From assembly GCF_000716785.1 (NCBI RefSeq), contig NZ_JNYY01000017.1, forward strand, positions 97,881 through 161,880: a DNA stretch of 64,000 nt, given 5' to 3'. This DNA is from Amycolatopsis vancoresmycina. GTDB lineage: Bacteria > Actinomycetota > Actinomycetes > Mycobacteriales > Pseudonocardiaceae. This document shows positions 20,001-27,499 of this stretch, in pieces. The notes beneath the pieces were generated by a model. That model had not been told where the DNA came from. It did not search any database and saw only the letters and a program-made list of their open reading frames with translations. The position numbers were made by a program, and so were the translations under genes. Each line of letters opens with the position of its first letter. Positions within the stretch are counted from its first letter, which is position 1.

Positions 20001-20407
20001 TGCCCGCCGACGTCGTGGTGGTGCCCGCGATGCCGCTCGGCGACAACGCGAAGGTCGACCGGGCGGCGCTGCCCGACCCCGCACCGCGGCGGCGGACCGG
20101 GCCGTCCGCGGCCCCGCGCGACCCCTTCGAGGCGGCTGTCGCCGAGGTGTGGGCCGAACTGCTCGGCATCGACGCGGTCGGCGTGGACGACGACTTCTTC
20201 GTCCTCGGCGGCAACTCGCTGCAGGCCGCGCGCATCGCCGCCCGGCTGCGGGAACGGTTCGGCTGCGAACTGCGGCTGCGGGACGTCTTCGTCGAACCGA
20301 CGGTCGCCGGGATCGCGCGGCTGCTGCGCGCCGCCGGCCGGACCACCACCATCACCCGGCAGCAGCGCCGGGCCCGTCCCGCTCACTCCGGGGGAAAGCC
20401 GTCATGA
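11003..20407 (+). CDS. Three-module NRPS: (C-A-PCP) x3
   Basis: A 3,134-residue synthetase; ATG overlaps the previous stop. Module one: C motif HHIAADAWS at 151, A domain with FTSGSTGRPKA near 608, PCP Ser992. Module two: HHIAADGWS at 1163, A with FTSGSTGEPKG near 1623, PCP Ser2003. Module three: HHIVADGWS at 2206, A with YTSGSTGKPKG at about 2677, PCP Ser3072 (GGNSL). Hand-derived codes are D-A-W-V-L-G-G-T-C (small or aliphatic side chain, weak), D-I-L-Q-C-G-L-V-W (close to the known glycine code DILQLGLIW, moderate) and D-V-K-H-M-G-M-I-A (unassigned). There are no epimerisation domains, so residues are expected to be L unless loaded otherwise. Very similar DNA between modules means assembly collapse should be excluded. 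Confidence 0.94.
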   Translation: MTDLSVPRRLLAERLRADAERGVTTFPATAAQRRIWLLHRLAPHSSRYTMPAALRLHGELDVPALRRALTAVATRHEALRTVFPAMDGVPVQRVHAEASLRLEVREPNGVAPADALRVAAAEAFDLAAAPPVRAILWPVAPGEHLLLVAVHHIAADAWSLPILLADLAAAYRGEQSRAPLPVQCGDYAVWEAGADARAQADAAAGYWRRALADPPEPLNLPADHPRPVTEAGPAATHRTELPPALTRQLRDRARTARTTVFTVLHAGLAAVLHRFTGARDQIIGVPVSGRTRPETAALVGCFVNTLPLRTSCAADSGFAALLEQVRDRTREALAHQAAPLERIVAESGAKRLPGRAPLFDVGLTLQPRLDVAGLFAGLRAEAVPLDAAEAKFDLGCLVEADGDTLRLAWEYRADLLDAATVGSIAACFTALLAEAVADPDRPLGALPLTPDPAEPPTAVTGTVVGLFAEVVAANPDATAIVDGDRTLAYRDLDRLTNRIARALRDRGAGPETPVGVCLPRSADFAVACLAVLKAGGHYVPLDAGQPRERLDRMLADAGITHAITASPVPEFLAATSTLAIDRPGEWAGQPDTAPETFVHPDTLAAQIFTSGSTGRPKAVALTHRGVVDLVRPGGYSGLGPDRTLLWLSSVSFDAATWEIWGTLLHGARGVVHPELAFTAEAISAAVRAHGVTAAVMATALFHAIVDEDPAALRGLRTVLIGGEALSVSHVRRALAAAPGLTVINGYGPAEATTCVTAHPVSEVDSGLPGVPIGRAVNGSRVELRDADGYPVPPGAVGEVWLGGPGLARGYTGQAAQTAERFVPGPDGGRWYRTGDLARELGDGTLLFRGRVDAQVKIRGHRVEPGEIEAVLTRHPAVFAAAVVPHRLSPTDNRLAAYVVTDGGGDLRPWLAEVLPSYLVPASLAVVDALPLTRNGKLDPARLPAPQWAEHAGPGRPRTGTEDAVARIWAELLDLDPAAIGPDDDFFALGGHSLLASRLVSRLAARLGAEVDLAEVFTRTTLAALANVVAAAGPAPSAGAIEPGPRPAPLSHAQERLWFLARLEPGSPAYHLPLAVRITGPLDAARLAGAWDTVMARHEALRSVIEERDDGLFAVPAAPATLEYAEQPDPGFARRPFDLAHDVPVRALLARVGEQEHVLSVVVHHIAADGWSVAILADELGAAYSGRTLGTVVPYGDFAHWQRNRLTGTALDTLTGFWRSTLDGAPLVLELPADRPRPPRQSFEGASVPVTIPAGTAARIRTLAASAGCTEFMVLSAAFAATLSAYSGQHDVLFGTPVAGRPHPDVERTVGSFANTVVLRADLSGEPTARDLLARVRRTCLAAFAHQDLPFEKLVEALAPERDLSRNPVVQTLLALNTATPPRPALPGLRVRPVAAELPVARFDLALWLADGDDGGIGGFAEYDTALFDRESVAGMLAHFAELLTAMTADPDVVLETVLTDADARRLRTWGGGSAPWAGESVPAAVARTAAADPDRPAIAAEDGSVQTYGQLWQAATGVAARLRSAGVTPGAAVGICAGRSASAVAALLGCGLAGAAYVPLDPAAPEARLARMAEIAGIAVVLADAESAGRITFAPVLPVDAGSDGGTAAPSVSEVDGPAYVLFTSGSTGEPKGVTVPHSALTAFLAAMTGHEPGLTARSRLVAVTPFTFDIAALELFGPLTAGACVTLAEPATTHDGVALARLLEAADCDVLQGTPATWRLLLDAGWRPWPGFRALCGGEALPADLAAELRAHGAELWNLYGPTETTVWSTAGRVGDGPIGIGRPIPGTTLALTTATGARVPVGAVGEIRLSGAGVALGYAARPAATAERFVPGDGGERWYRTGDLARFDHSGRLRHLGRADAQLKIRGHRVEPAEAEAALTAHPGVPAAAVVAREGRLVGYYLPDPASGGHVGPGVLKTHLGTLLPAYLIPDLLLPLPEFPLTPHGKLDRTALAARPIRRPAADADPGPRDGLEAVVVEIWSDVLGRSLAAGDDFFAAGGHSLDAARAATRLSAALGVEIPVLAVFEHPSPAALAGWARARTAGPADPVPVLPGDGPFPLSSAQERLWFLAEYAPESPAYNVPLAARLTGPLDVPALRRALTTLVARHPALRTVFEAGGSQRYLPPGEAALRLVDLTAAPADRHHHPAAEAEAQTIDLSTAADRAAALAGAAATRPFRLAEGEPPFRATLIRVSEQDHVLVLVLHHIVADGWSVSVLARDLAAAYAGTDLPEPAVRHSDYAAWQRSRAARAAGQLTRRCEDLAGAPHTLELPADRPRPPERRHHGRTLPLTAGTGLTESVRALARDAGVTEFMVLLAAFAATLTRFSGQEDLLIGTPAAQRSTPGTADVVGLFAETLVVRARTGGDPTVRELLGRVRRACLDAYAAPDVAFETLVDAMAPQRDPARSPLFQVMIALNNAPGALPRLPGLAVEPVPVPNHTAKFDVVLNLLDTPEGIGGGCEFDTDVYQEPLMARFVEHYLRTLREFTAGPDRPLSAVGALSPAEEQTWLRDFNRVPARYDPQVCLHALVEAQAAATPDAVAVSLATEPGQPRPKLTYAELEDSANRLARHLLRRGVRPDDVVGVALPRSLEAVVAQYAILKAGAGFLPLDPAQPAARLADILGDAGARLVVTDADGDDVLPPSPGRVHVDRDGWRAEDASPPSVAVGPGHLAYVVYTSGSTGKPKGVQIEHRAIANNLLWMQQDWPLGAADRMLHKTTTTFDVAVKEVFWPLLAGAELVLAKPGSQRDPDYLVELIEAAGITITHFVPSMLELAVEVLDAAGTGFPDSLRYVMCGAETLPVATQEAFFAHGSADLLHMYGPTETAIAVTGWTCKRAQSRSRVPLGGPMPLVELYVLDRHGRPVPPGVWGELHVGGCSLGRGYLGRPAETAAAFVPDPFPGRAGARLYRTGDVVRHGPDGLLEFRGRADDQIKIRGFRVELGEIEAVLAAEPDVRQAAAVLRGRGADARLIGYAVPAPGADLDPADLRRRLRGRLPDYMVPADVVVVPAMPLGDNAKVDRAALPDPAPRRRTGPSAAPRDPFEAAVAEVWAELLGIDAVGVDDDFFVLGGNSLQAARIAARLRERFGCELRLRDVFVEPTVAGIARLLRAAGRTTTITRQQRRARPAHSGGKPS

Positions 20408-23400
20408 CGACACTGCAGGACCCGGCCGTGCCCGACGCCACCGCCGAGGACGTGTTCCCGCTGTCCTTCGCCCAGGAGCGGATCTGGTTCCTGGACCAGC
20501 TCGACCCCGGCAGCGCCGCGTTCACCATCACCGCCGCGCTGCAGGTCCGCGGCCGGCTCGACGCCGCCGCGCTGGACCGCGCGCTGACCGCGCTGACCGA
20601 GCGGCACGAGGTGCTGCGGACCCGCTTCGACCACGACGGGACCGCGCCGGTGCAGCTCGTCGCGCCGGAGCAACCGCCGGTGCTGCGGCTGGTCGACCTG
20701 AGCGGCCTGCCGGTCGAGCAGGCGCGCGCCGCGGCAGGCGCCGTCGCGGACCGGCAGGCGCGGTCGTCGTTCGACCTGCGGGAAGGGCCGCTGCTGCGGA
20801 CCGCGCTGGTGCGGATCGCCGACGGCGAGGGGCTGCTGCTGCTCGTGCTGCACCACACGGCCTGCGACGGCTGGTCGGCCGACCTGCTGGTCCGGGACCT
20901 GGCCGAGCTGTACCGCGCGCAGGTGCGCGGGTCGGCGCCGGACCTGCCCGAGCTGCCGATCCAGTACGCCGATTTCGCCGTGTGGCAACGGGAAACCCTG
21001 GCCGAGAGCGGCCTGGACGAGCAGCTCGCGTACTGGAAGCAGGAACTCGCCGGCGTCCCGCGGGTGCTCGACCTGCCGACCGACCACCCGCGGCCGGCGG
21101 AGCAGGACTTCGGCGGCGCGATGGTGTCCCGGGAGCTCGGGCCGGCGCTGGCCGAGACCCTGGTGGCCGCGGCGCGGGCGGAGGGCGCGACGCCGTTCAT
21201 GCTGCTGCTGGCCGCCTACCAGGCCGTGCTGGCCCGCCGGTCCGGGCAGCCGGCGTTCCTGGTCGGGACACCCGTTTCCGGCCGCACCCGCCCGGAGACC
21301 GCCGAGCTGCTCGGCTGTTTCATCAACCTGCTGGCGCTGCCCGCCGACGCGGCGGGCGACCCGGCCGTGCGTGACCTGCTGGCGCGCGTGCGCCGCACCT
21401 GCCTGGCCGGGTACGCGCACCAGGACCTGCCGTTCGAGCACCTGGTGACCGAACTCGACCCGCCGCGCGACCTGGGCCGCGCGCCCTTGGCGCAGGTGCT
21501 GCTGGCCGTGCAGGACGGGCTTTCGGGCGAGGTCGACGTCGAGGGCGCCACCCTCGTCCCGGCGCCGGTGTCCGGCGGCGTGGCCAGTTACGACCTGACG
21601 CTGGACGCCCAGCTGGCGCCCGAGGGGTTCCGGCTGAACCTGGTCTACGCCACGGCGCTGTTCGAAACGGCGACTGCCGAAGGGATCCTCGAGGACGTCG
21701 TCGCGGTGCTGACCGCGATGGGCGGCGACCTCGGTGTCCGGCTCTCCGAGCTGCCGATCGGGGCCGGGCTGCCCGAGGCCGCCGAGCCGGCGGCCGGCGA
21801 AGGCCGCCGGCTCGCCGCCGAGGTGCTCGGGCTGGCCTCGGTCGAGCCGGTCGTCGAGGTGACGGGCGAGCGGGTCGGGCCGGTCGCGATCTGCGTCCGC
21901 GACGACGCTCGCCGCGCCGCGGCCCGCCGGGCGGCGTGCGCGCGGGGTGCGCTGTTCCTCGAGCTGGATTCCACCGCACCGCCCGCGTACGTGGCTCGCC
22001 ACCTCGGACCGGCGACGGTGCTCGTCACCGACCGCGACGACCTGGCGGACCTGCCGGTCCGGGTGATCGCCCCGCCGGACGACGGCCGTCCGCCCGAACC
22101 CCGTGTGCTCACCGAAGCCCGGCCGGGCGGGGAAGACCTCGTTCCGGCTCAGCTGAGCCGGAACCTGGTGTTCCCCCGGCGCGCCCTCACCGGCACCACC
22201 CCGGTCCTCGGCCTGACGGACTTCACCGGCCGTCCGGCCCTCCCCGGCGCCCGCGGCGAACTCTGGCTCGCCGGTTCCGCCGAACCGCTGCACCACCTCG
22301 GCGGCGCCGCCCGCACCGCCGAACTCCTGGTTCCCGCGCCCGGCGGTGCACGCCGCCTCCGGACCGGGCGCACCGCACGCCTGGCCGGCGGCCGCGTCGA
22401 ACTCCTCGGCCCGCCGGACACCTCGGAGCTCGAAGCGGTCCTGCGCGCCCACCCGGACGTCACCGCCGCGGCCGCCGTCATCACCGCGGCCGGCGAGACC
22501 GTCGCCGTGCACGCGCCCGCGGTGGTGTCCGAAGTGGACACTTACCTGGCGGCCGAGCTCCCCGCCGGGCTGCTCCCCGACCGGTGCCTCGGCCTCCCCG
22601 AACTGCCGGACACGCCCGAAGCGCTGCTCGCCGCCACCGCGCAGCGCACCAGCGGTTACGAAGGCGCCGCGCGCCCGCGCACCCACCTGGAGCGGGCGAT
22701 CCTCGACTGCTTCGGCACCGCGCTGGACCGCCGCGACATCGGCATCCACGACGACTTCTTCGACGCCGGCGGCACTTCGCTCACCGCGGCGCGCCTGATC
22801 GTCGCCCTGCCCGAGGCCGTCGGGATGCCGGTGCCGCTGAAGACGCTGTTCACGAACTCCACCGTCGCCGCGCTCGCCGCCGCCCTCGAAGACCCGGAAG
22901 GCCCGGGCGCCCCGGACAGCGCCATGGCCACCGCCCGGCGCGACGAACAGCTGCCCGCCGGCGTCGCCCCCACCGGGGCGCCGCGGCCGGCGCCGCCGGA
23001 CGGCGGCCTCGGCTGCGTCCTGCTCACCGGCGGCACCGGCTTCCTCGGCGGCCACATGATCGCCGAGCTCCTGCGCCACGGCGCCACCGAAGTCGTCTGC
23101 CTGGTCCGCGGCGAAGAGCCCGCCGAGCGCCTGGCCGCGAACCTCGCCGGTTACGACCAGGACGACGTCGACCCCGCGAAGCTGACCGTCCTGCCCGGCG
23201 ACCTCACCCTGCCCCGCTTCGGGCTGGACGAGGCCGGGTTCGCCGAGCTCGGCGACCGCCTCGACGTCATCTACCACTGCGCCGCGCACATGAACTTCAT
23301 CCTCCCCTACCGGGTGCTGCGCGCCCCGAACGTCGTGGGCACCACGGAAATCCTGCGGCTGGCCTGCACCGGGCGGCCGACGCCGGTGCACTACGTCTCG

Positions 23401-24078
23401 ACCATCGACATGCGCGTCGGCGACGTCCTGCCCGAGCGGCCCGGGCCGCTGGAAGCCGGGACCTCCGACGGGTACGTGCTCAGCAAGAAGACCGGCGAGC
23501 ACCTCGTCCTGGAAGCCGGGCGGCGCGGCCTGCCGGTCGGGGTGTACCGGCCCTGGCTGATCACCGGCGCCACCGGCACCGGCGCCGTCGGCGTGCGCGA
23601 CCAGCTGGCGCTGTGCCTGGCCGGCAGCCTGATCGCCGGCCTGATGCCCGAGGACACCCCGATCCCGCTGCACGTCCTGCCGGTCGACCTGGTGTCCGCG
23701 GCGATCGTCCGGCTGTCCCGGCTCGCGCCCCGGCCGAACCCGGTGCACCAGTTCTACAACCCGCAGGTGGCGCCCATGGAGTCGATCCACGAACACCTCA
23801 CCCGGACCGGGTACCGGTTCGACACCGTGCCGTACGCGCAGTGGCGGGTGCAGCTGGCCCGCCGCACCGCCGGCCGCCTGGACGGGCTGGCGGCCCTGCT
23901 GTCCATCGACGGCCCGATGACCGGCGACCCGGACGTCGTCGAGATCGGCAACACGCTGTCCGGCCTCGGCGGCGACGCCGGGTTCCCGGACATGGACGTC
24001 GACTACGTCGCCAAGACGGTCGCCTTCCTGGTCCGGCAGGGCATGGTGCCCGAGCTGAGCGAGAGCGGGGTGCAGTGA
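20404..24078 (+). CDS. Terminal NRPS module: C-[degenerate A remnant]-PCP-thioester reductase
   Basis: A 1,224-residue protein; ATG overlaps the preceding stop. Residues 1 to about 440 are a condensation domain (HHTACDGWS at 150-158). Residues about 455-745, where an adenylation domain belongs, hold only a shortened, eroded version: fragments of the edges are recognisable (LELDSTAPPAYVARHLG, GARGELWLAG, AVLRAHPDVTAAAAV) but the TSGSTG loop, YGPTE motif and catalytic Lys are gone. A carrier with Ser792 (DFFDAGGTSL) and an R domain follow: TGGTGFLGG near 874-882 for NAD(P)H and the catalytic Tyr1024-x3-Lys1028 pair (YVLSK). The module must therefore be charged in trans, and the free-standing A domain at 2648-4909 lacks exactly a carrier. 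Release is reductive, giving a peptide aldehyde or, after a second reduction, an alcohol. Confidence 0.92.
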   Translation: MTTLQDPAVPDATAEDVFPLSFAQERIWFLDQLDPGSAAFTITAALQVRGRLDAAALDRALTALTERHEVLRTRFDHDGTAPVQLVAPEQPPVLRLVDLSGLPVEQARAAAGAVADRQARSSFDLREGPLLRTALVRIADGEGLLLLVLHHTACDGWSADLLVRDLAELYRAQVRGSAPDLPELPIQYADFAVWQRETLAESGLDEQLAYWKQELAGVPRVLDLPTDHPRPAEQDFGGAMVSRELGPALAETLVAAARAEGATPFMLLLAAYQAVLARRSGQPAFLVGTPVSGRTRPETAELLGCFINLLALPADAAGDPAVRDLLARVRRTCLAGYAHQDLPFEHLVTELDPPRDLGRAPLAQVLLAVQDGLSGEVDVEGATLVPAPVSGGVASYDLTLDAQLAPEGFRLNLVYATALFETATAEGILEDVVAVLTAMGGDLGVRLSELPIGAGLPEAAEPAAGEGRRLAAEVLGLASVEPVVEVTGERVGPVAICVRDDARRAAARRAACARGALFLELDSTAPPAYVARHLGPATVLVTDRDDLADLPVRVIAPPDDGRPPEPRVLTEARPGGEDLVPAQLSRNLVFPRRALTGTTPVLGLTDFTGRPALPGARGELWLAGSAEPLHHLGGAARTAELLVPAPGGARRLRTGRTARLAGGRVELLGPPDTSELEAVLRAHPDVTAAAAVITAAGETVAVHAPAVVSEVDTYLAAELPAGLLPDRCLGLPELPDTPEALLAATAQRTSGYEGAARPRTHLERAILDCFGTALDRRDIGIHDDFFDAGGTSLTAARLIVALPEAVGMPVPLKTLFTNSTVAALAAALEDPEGPGAPDSAMATARRDEQLPAGVAPTGAPRPAPPDGGLGCVLLTGGTGFLGGHMIAELLRHGATEVVCLVRGEEPAERLAANLAGYDQDDVDPAKLTVLPGDLTLPRFGLDEAGFAELGDRLDVIYHCAAHMNFILPYRVLRAPNVVGTTEILRLACTGRPTPVHYVSTIDMRVGDVLPERPGPLEAGTSDGYVLSKKTGEHLVLEAGRRGLPVGVYRPWLITGATGTGAVGVRDQLALCLAGSLIAGLMPEDTPIPLHVLPVDLVSAAIVRLSRLAPRPNPVHQFYNPQVAPMESIHEHLTRTGYRFDTVPYAQWRVQLARRTAGRLDGLAALLSIDGPMTGDPDVVEIGNTLSGLGGDAGFPDMDVDYVAKTVAFLVRQGMVPELSESGVQ

Positions 24079-24842
24079 TGACCACCGGCCCCTGGCTGCG
24101 CCGCGCCGCGGACCCCGCAGACGGCGCCGTCCGCCTGTTCTGCCTGCCCCACGCCGGTTCCGGGCCGGCCCGCTACCTGCGCTGGGCGGGCCGGCTGCCC
24201 GGTGTCGACCTGGTCGGCGTCTGCCTGCCCGGCCACGAGCGCCGCGTCGCCGAGCCACCGCTGCGCCGCGTCCCGGACCTCGTCGACGCGCTCGCCGACG
24301 CCCTCGCACCCCACCTCGACCGGCCGTTCGCGGTGCTGGGCCACAGTTTCGGCGGTCTGCTCGCCTTCGAGCTCGCCCGCCGCCTGGAAGCCGGCGGCGC
24401 CCGGCCGCGGCACGTGTTCGTCTCCGGAGCGGCCTGTGCGCGCAGCAGCGAGCCGCCGGTCGCCGGCCTCGGCGACGCCGCCTTCGTCGCCCACGTCCGC
24501 CGCCTCGGCGGCCTGGACCCCGACGTCCTGGCCCACCCCGACCTCGTCGACCTCGTCACCCCGGCCCTGCGCGCCGACTACGAGGCCGCCGAAGCGCACA
24601 CCCCGGACCCCGCCGCGACCCTGATCGCCCCGATCACCGCGCTCGGCGGGCTGCACGACCCCGCGGCACCGCCGGGCACCCTGATCGCCTGGGGACGGCA
24701 CACCACGGGCCGGTTCACCCGCATCACCCTGCCCGGCGGCCACTTCGCCTTGTTCGACCAGGAGCACAACGTGCTCCGCACCGTCCGGACCACCCTGGCC
24801 GCGCACGCGACCAGTGCGCACCTGAAGGAGGCAGCACGTTGA
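24078..24842 (+). CDS. Type II (editing) thioesterase
   Basis: A 254-residue alpha/beta hydrolase of the GrsT/RifR type that clears mis-primed or stalled carrier domains. LPHAGSGPARYLRW at the N-terminus, the nucleophile elbow GHSFGGLLAFEL and the late His in LPGGHFALF are all present. The ATG shares one base with the NRPS stop (TGATG); a GTG three bases upstream is an alternative start. Since the assembly line ends with a reductase, this free enzyme is the only thioesterase in the cluster and is not the release enzyme. Confidence 0.92.
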   Translation: MTTGPWLRRAADPADGAVRLFCLPHAGSGPARYLRWAGRLPGVDLVGVCLPGHERRVAEPPLRRVPDLVDALADALAPHLDRPFAVLGHSFGGLLAFELARRLEAGGARPRHVFVSGAACARSSEPPVAGLGDAAFVAHVRRLGGLDPDVLAHPDLVDLVTPALRADYEAAEAHTPDPAATLIAPITALGGLHDPAAPPGTLIAWGRHTTGRFTRITLPGGHFALFDQEHNVLRTVRTTLAAHATSAHLKEAAR

Positions 24843-27499
24843 GTCCATCGAGAAGGAACCTGACGCCGCGGGGCCGGCTCGGCCTGCATTCGGCCTCGCT
24901 GGCCGGCGCGCTCGCGCTGGCCGTCGTGGTCCTGCAGGTGTCGGTCGCGGGCGCCGGCACCCTCCCGCCCCTCGGCGCGGCCGTCAACCCCGGTACCGGG
25001 GTGTGGGTCACCGCCGGCCAGGGGAACCCGCCGCACGACCAGACCCTGTCCCTGCCCGGCCTGTCCGGCAGCGCCACCGTGGCGTTCGAAGCGGACGGCA
25101 CCGCGCACATCGCCGCCGGCACCGACGCGGACATGTACCGGGCGCTGGGCTACACGCACGCCCGCTTCCGCCTGTTCGAAATGGACCTGGCCCGGCGCCA
25201 GGCCGAGGGCCGGCTGGCCGAGACCACGGGCGACCCGGCCGCGCTGAACTCCGACAAGTACGAACTCGACCTCGGCCTGCTGCGCGCGGCCCAGCGCGAC
25301 TGGAACGCGATGACCGCCGGTTCCCCGGCACGCGCGGTGCTCAGCGAATACGCCGAAGGCGTCAACGCCGCCATCGCGCAGCTGAAGCAGGACAACGCCC
25401 TGCCGCTCTACTACAAGCTGATGGACTTCCCGGTCGAGCCGTGGACGCCGGTCGATTCCCTGGCCGTGCAACGGCTGGAGACCCAGACGCTGTCCTTCGA
25501 CCCGCTGCCGACCGCGTTCAGCTACATCGCCGGCGCCTTCGGCGAGCAGAAGTTCGAGCAGCTCTACCACGCCGTCGGGCAGAACCCGCAGTACCCGTAC
25601 GACCCGGGCCCGTACCGGAAACTGCCGCTGACGCCGATCCCGGCGCGCAACGACGGGGCCCCGGCGCCGCCCGCGGGCACGACCGGCGGTGGCGGCACGC
25701 TGCCGGCGCCGTCCGGAAGCGCGGGGCCGCCGGACGGGTTCGCAGTCGGCACCTCGCCGCAGGCGATCGAGGCGTCGGCGCAGTTCCAGGACCGCATCGC
25801 CCAGCTGCCCGCGAACGCCGTCCACACCATCGGCAACAGCAACGCGTGGGTGGTCTCGGGCAAGCACACCGCGTCCGGCAAGCCGATCATGGCCTCCGAC
25901 CCGCACCTGAACCTGACCGTCCCGTCGATCTGGTACCAGGTGGAGCTGCGCTCGCCGGGTTACCAGCTGGCCGGCGTGACCGTGCCGGGGATCCCGGCGG
26001 TACTGGGCGGCAAGAACCAGCACATCAGCTGGGGCCTGACCAACTCCCAGCGGCCGGGCACGTTCTACTACCTGGAGAAGACCGACGCGGCCCACCCCGA
26101 CCAGTACTTCTGGAACGGCCAGTGGCGGCCGATGACGAAGATCGTGAGCAAGATCAAGCAGCACGACGGCTCGACGGTCGACTACACGACCCGGATGACC
26201 GTGCACGGCCCGGTGATGACGGTCCAGGGCGTCACCGCCGCCGTGTGGTTCACCGGGACGCTGCCGAGCGACAACTTCGACAGCATGCTGGCGCTGGAGA
26301 AGGCCACCGGCTTCGACCAGTTCCACCAGGCGCTGCGCGGCTGGAACACCCCGGCGCAGAACTTCGCCTACGCCGACGACGCCGGCAACATCGGCATCGT
26401 CAACGCCGGGCTGCAGGCGCAGGTCCCCGACCGCTGCCTGCCGTTCCTGCCGATGGCCGGGACCGGGGAGTGCGACGTCACCGGGAGCATCCCGTTCGAA
26501 GCGCTGCCGAGCACGTACAACCCGCCGTCCGGGTTCGCGCAGACCGCGAACCAGCGCGAAGTCGGCACCGACTACCCGTACTACTACGGCCGCGGCTACG
26601 ACTTCTTCGACCAGGGCTGGCGGTCCACCGAGATCACCAAGGCGCTCACCGGCGCCACCGGGGTGACCTCGCAGCAGATGCAGGACCTGCAGATGTCCAT
26701 GGTGGACGACGTGGCCCGCGCGCTGCTGCCGACCGTGCTGAAGGACCTGCAGGCCGGGTCGTGGGACCCGGTGCAGGCCCAGGCGCTGGACGCGCTGAAG
26801 AACTGGGACTACCAGCTGACCGCCGACTCCACCGCGGCCACCGTCTGGGGCCGGTTCATGGTGCTCTACGGGTACGCGGTGTGGCACCCGGTCTGGCAGC
26901 AGTACAAAATCCCGGCGCCGCCGCGGGACGTGTTCACCCCGCGCACCAACGACAGCACGTACGCCGTCGACGGGCTCAACGGGCTGCTGATCAACCTGAG
27001 CATCGACGACACCGCCAACCCGCTGTTCGCCCCGCCGGGTTCGAACACCCACACCGCTCCGGAGGTGATCCGGCAGGCGTTCACGGCCGCGGTCGCCGAC
27101 CTGAAGAGCAAGCGCGGGACCGACGTGCGCACCTGGAAGCTCGGCGACGGCCACAAGGTGATGATCGCTTCGCTGCTGCAGTCGCCGGTGCTGGACCTGG
27201 GGCCGTACGCCTCCGGCGGCAGCGGCCGCACGATCAACTCCGTGGTCAGCGCCGCACCGGTGCGGCACGGCAAGCCGCTCACCGGCGTGGCCGTCGGCGG
27301 CGCCAGCTGGCGCATGGTCGTCGACTGGGGCACCGGGCAGTCCGTCGGGATCTACCCCGGCGGCCAGAGCGAAAACCCGGCGTCCCCCTGGTATTCCGAC
27401 CGGCTCGCCGACTGGTTCGCCGGACGCAACCGACCGATCCTCGAGGGCGAACCCGCCCTGGCCGCGACGAAGGGGCGGACATGGACACTCAATCCCTGA
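24839..27499 (+). CDS. Exported penicillin-acylase-type Ntn hydrolase (predicted lipopeptide deacylase)
   Basis: An 886-residue precursor; TTG start overlapping the thioesterase stop (TTGA). Residues about 15-40 are hydrophobic after an Arg-rich start (signal peptide or anchor), so it acts outside the membrane. The nucleophile is Ser334 in IGNSNAWVVSG, which would be exposed by autocleavage after Asn333 to give an alpha chain (to 333) and a beta chain (334-886); the HISWGLTNSQ region carries the oxyanion-type Asn. The family (penicillin G acylase, PvdQ, AHL acylases) hydrolyses acyl-amide bonds. Beside an FAAL-started NRPS the natural role is removal of the N-terminal fatty acyl group after export, as PvdQ does for pyoverdine. 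A self-resistance or quorum-quenching role is a weaker alternative. Confidence 0.9.
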   Translation: MSPSRRNLTPRGRLGLHSASLAGALALAVVVLQVSVAGAGTLPPLGAAVNPGTGVWVTAGQGNPPHDQTLSLPGLSGSATVAFEADGTAHIAAGTDADMYRALGYTHARFRLFEMDLARRQAEGRLAETTGDPAALNSDKYELDLGLLRAAQRDWNAMTAGSPARAVLSEYAEGVNAAIAQLKQDNALPLYYKLMDFPVEPWTPVDSLAVQRLETQTLSFDPLPTAFSYIAGAFGEQKFEQLYHAVGQNPQYPYDPGPYRKLPLTPIPARNDGAPAPPAGTTGGGGTLPAPSGSAGPPDGFAVGTSPQAIEASAQFQDRIAQLPANAVHTIGNSNAWVVSGKHTASGKPIMASDPHLNLTVPSIWYQVELRSPGYQLAGVTVPGIPAVLGGKNQHISWGLTNSQRPGTFYYLEKTDAAHPDQYFWNGQWRPMTKIVSKIKQHDGSTVDYTTRMTVHGPVMTVQGVTAAVWFTGTLPSDNFDSMLALEKATGFDQFHQALRGWNTPAQNFAYADDAGNIGIVNAGLQAQVPDRCLPFLPMAGTGECDVTGSIPFEALPSTYNPPSGFAQTANQREVGTDYPYYYGRGYDFFDQGWRSTEITKALTGATGVTSQQMQDLQMSMVDDVARALLPTVLKDLQAGSWDPVQAQALDALKNWDYQLTADSTAATVWGRFMVLYGYAVWHPVWQQYKIPAPPRDVFTPRTNDSTYAVDGLNGLLINLSIDDTANPLFAPPGSNTHTAPEVIRQAFTAAVADLKSKRGTDVRTWKLGDGHKVMIASLLQSPVLDLGPYASGGSGRTINSVVSAAPVRHGKPLTGVAVGGASWRMVVDWGTGQSVGIYPGGQSENPASPWYSDRLADWFAGRNRPILEGEPALAATKGRTWTLNP

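Noticed and set aside
21760..22660. Functional adenylation domain in the last NRPS
   Set aside because: The ATP loop, YGPTE and catalytic Lys motifs are missing.
23030..24070. C-terminal thioesterase for release
   Set aside because: The domain has a TGGTGFLGG nucleotide site and Tyr-x3-Lys pair, so it is a reductase; the separate thioesterase is the editing type.
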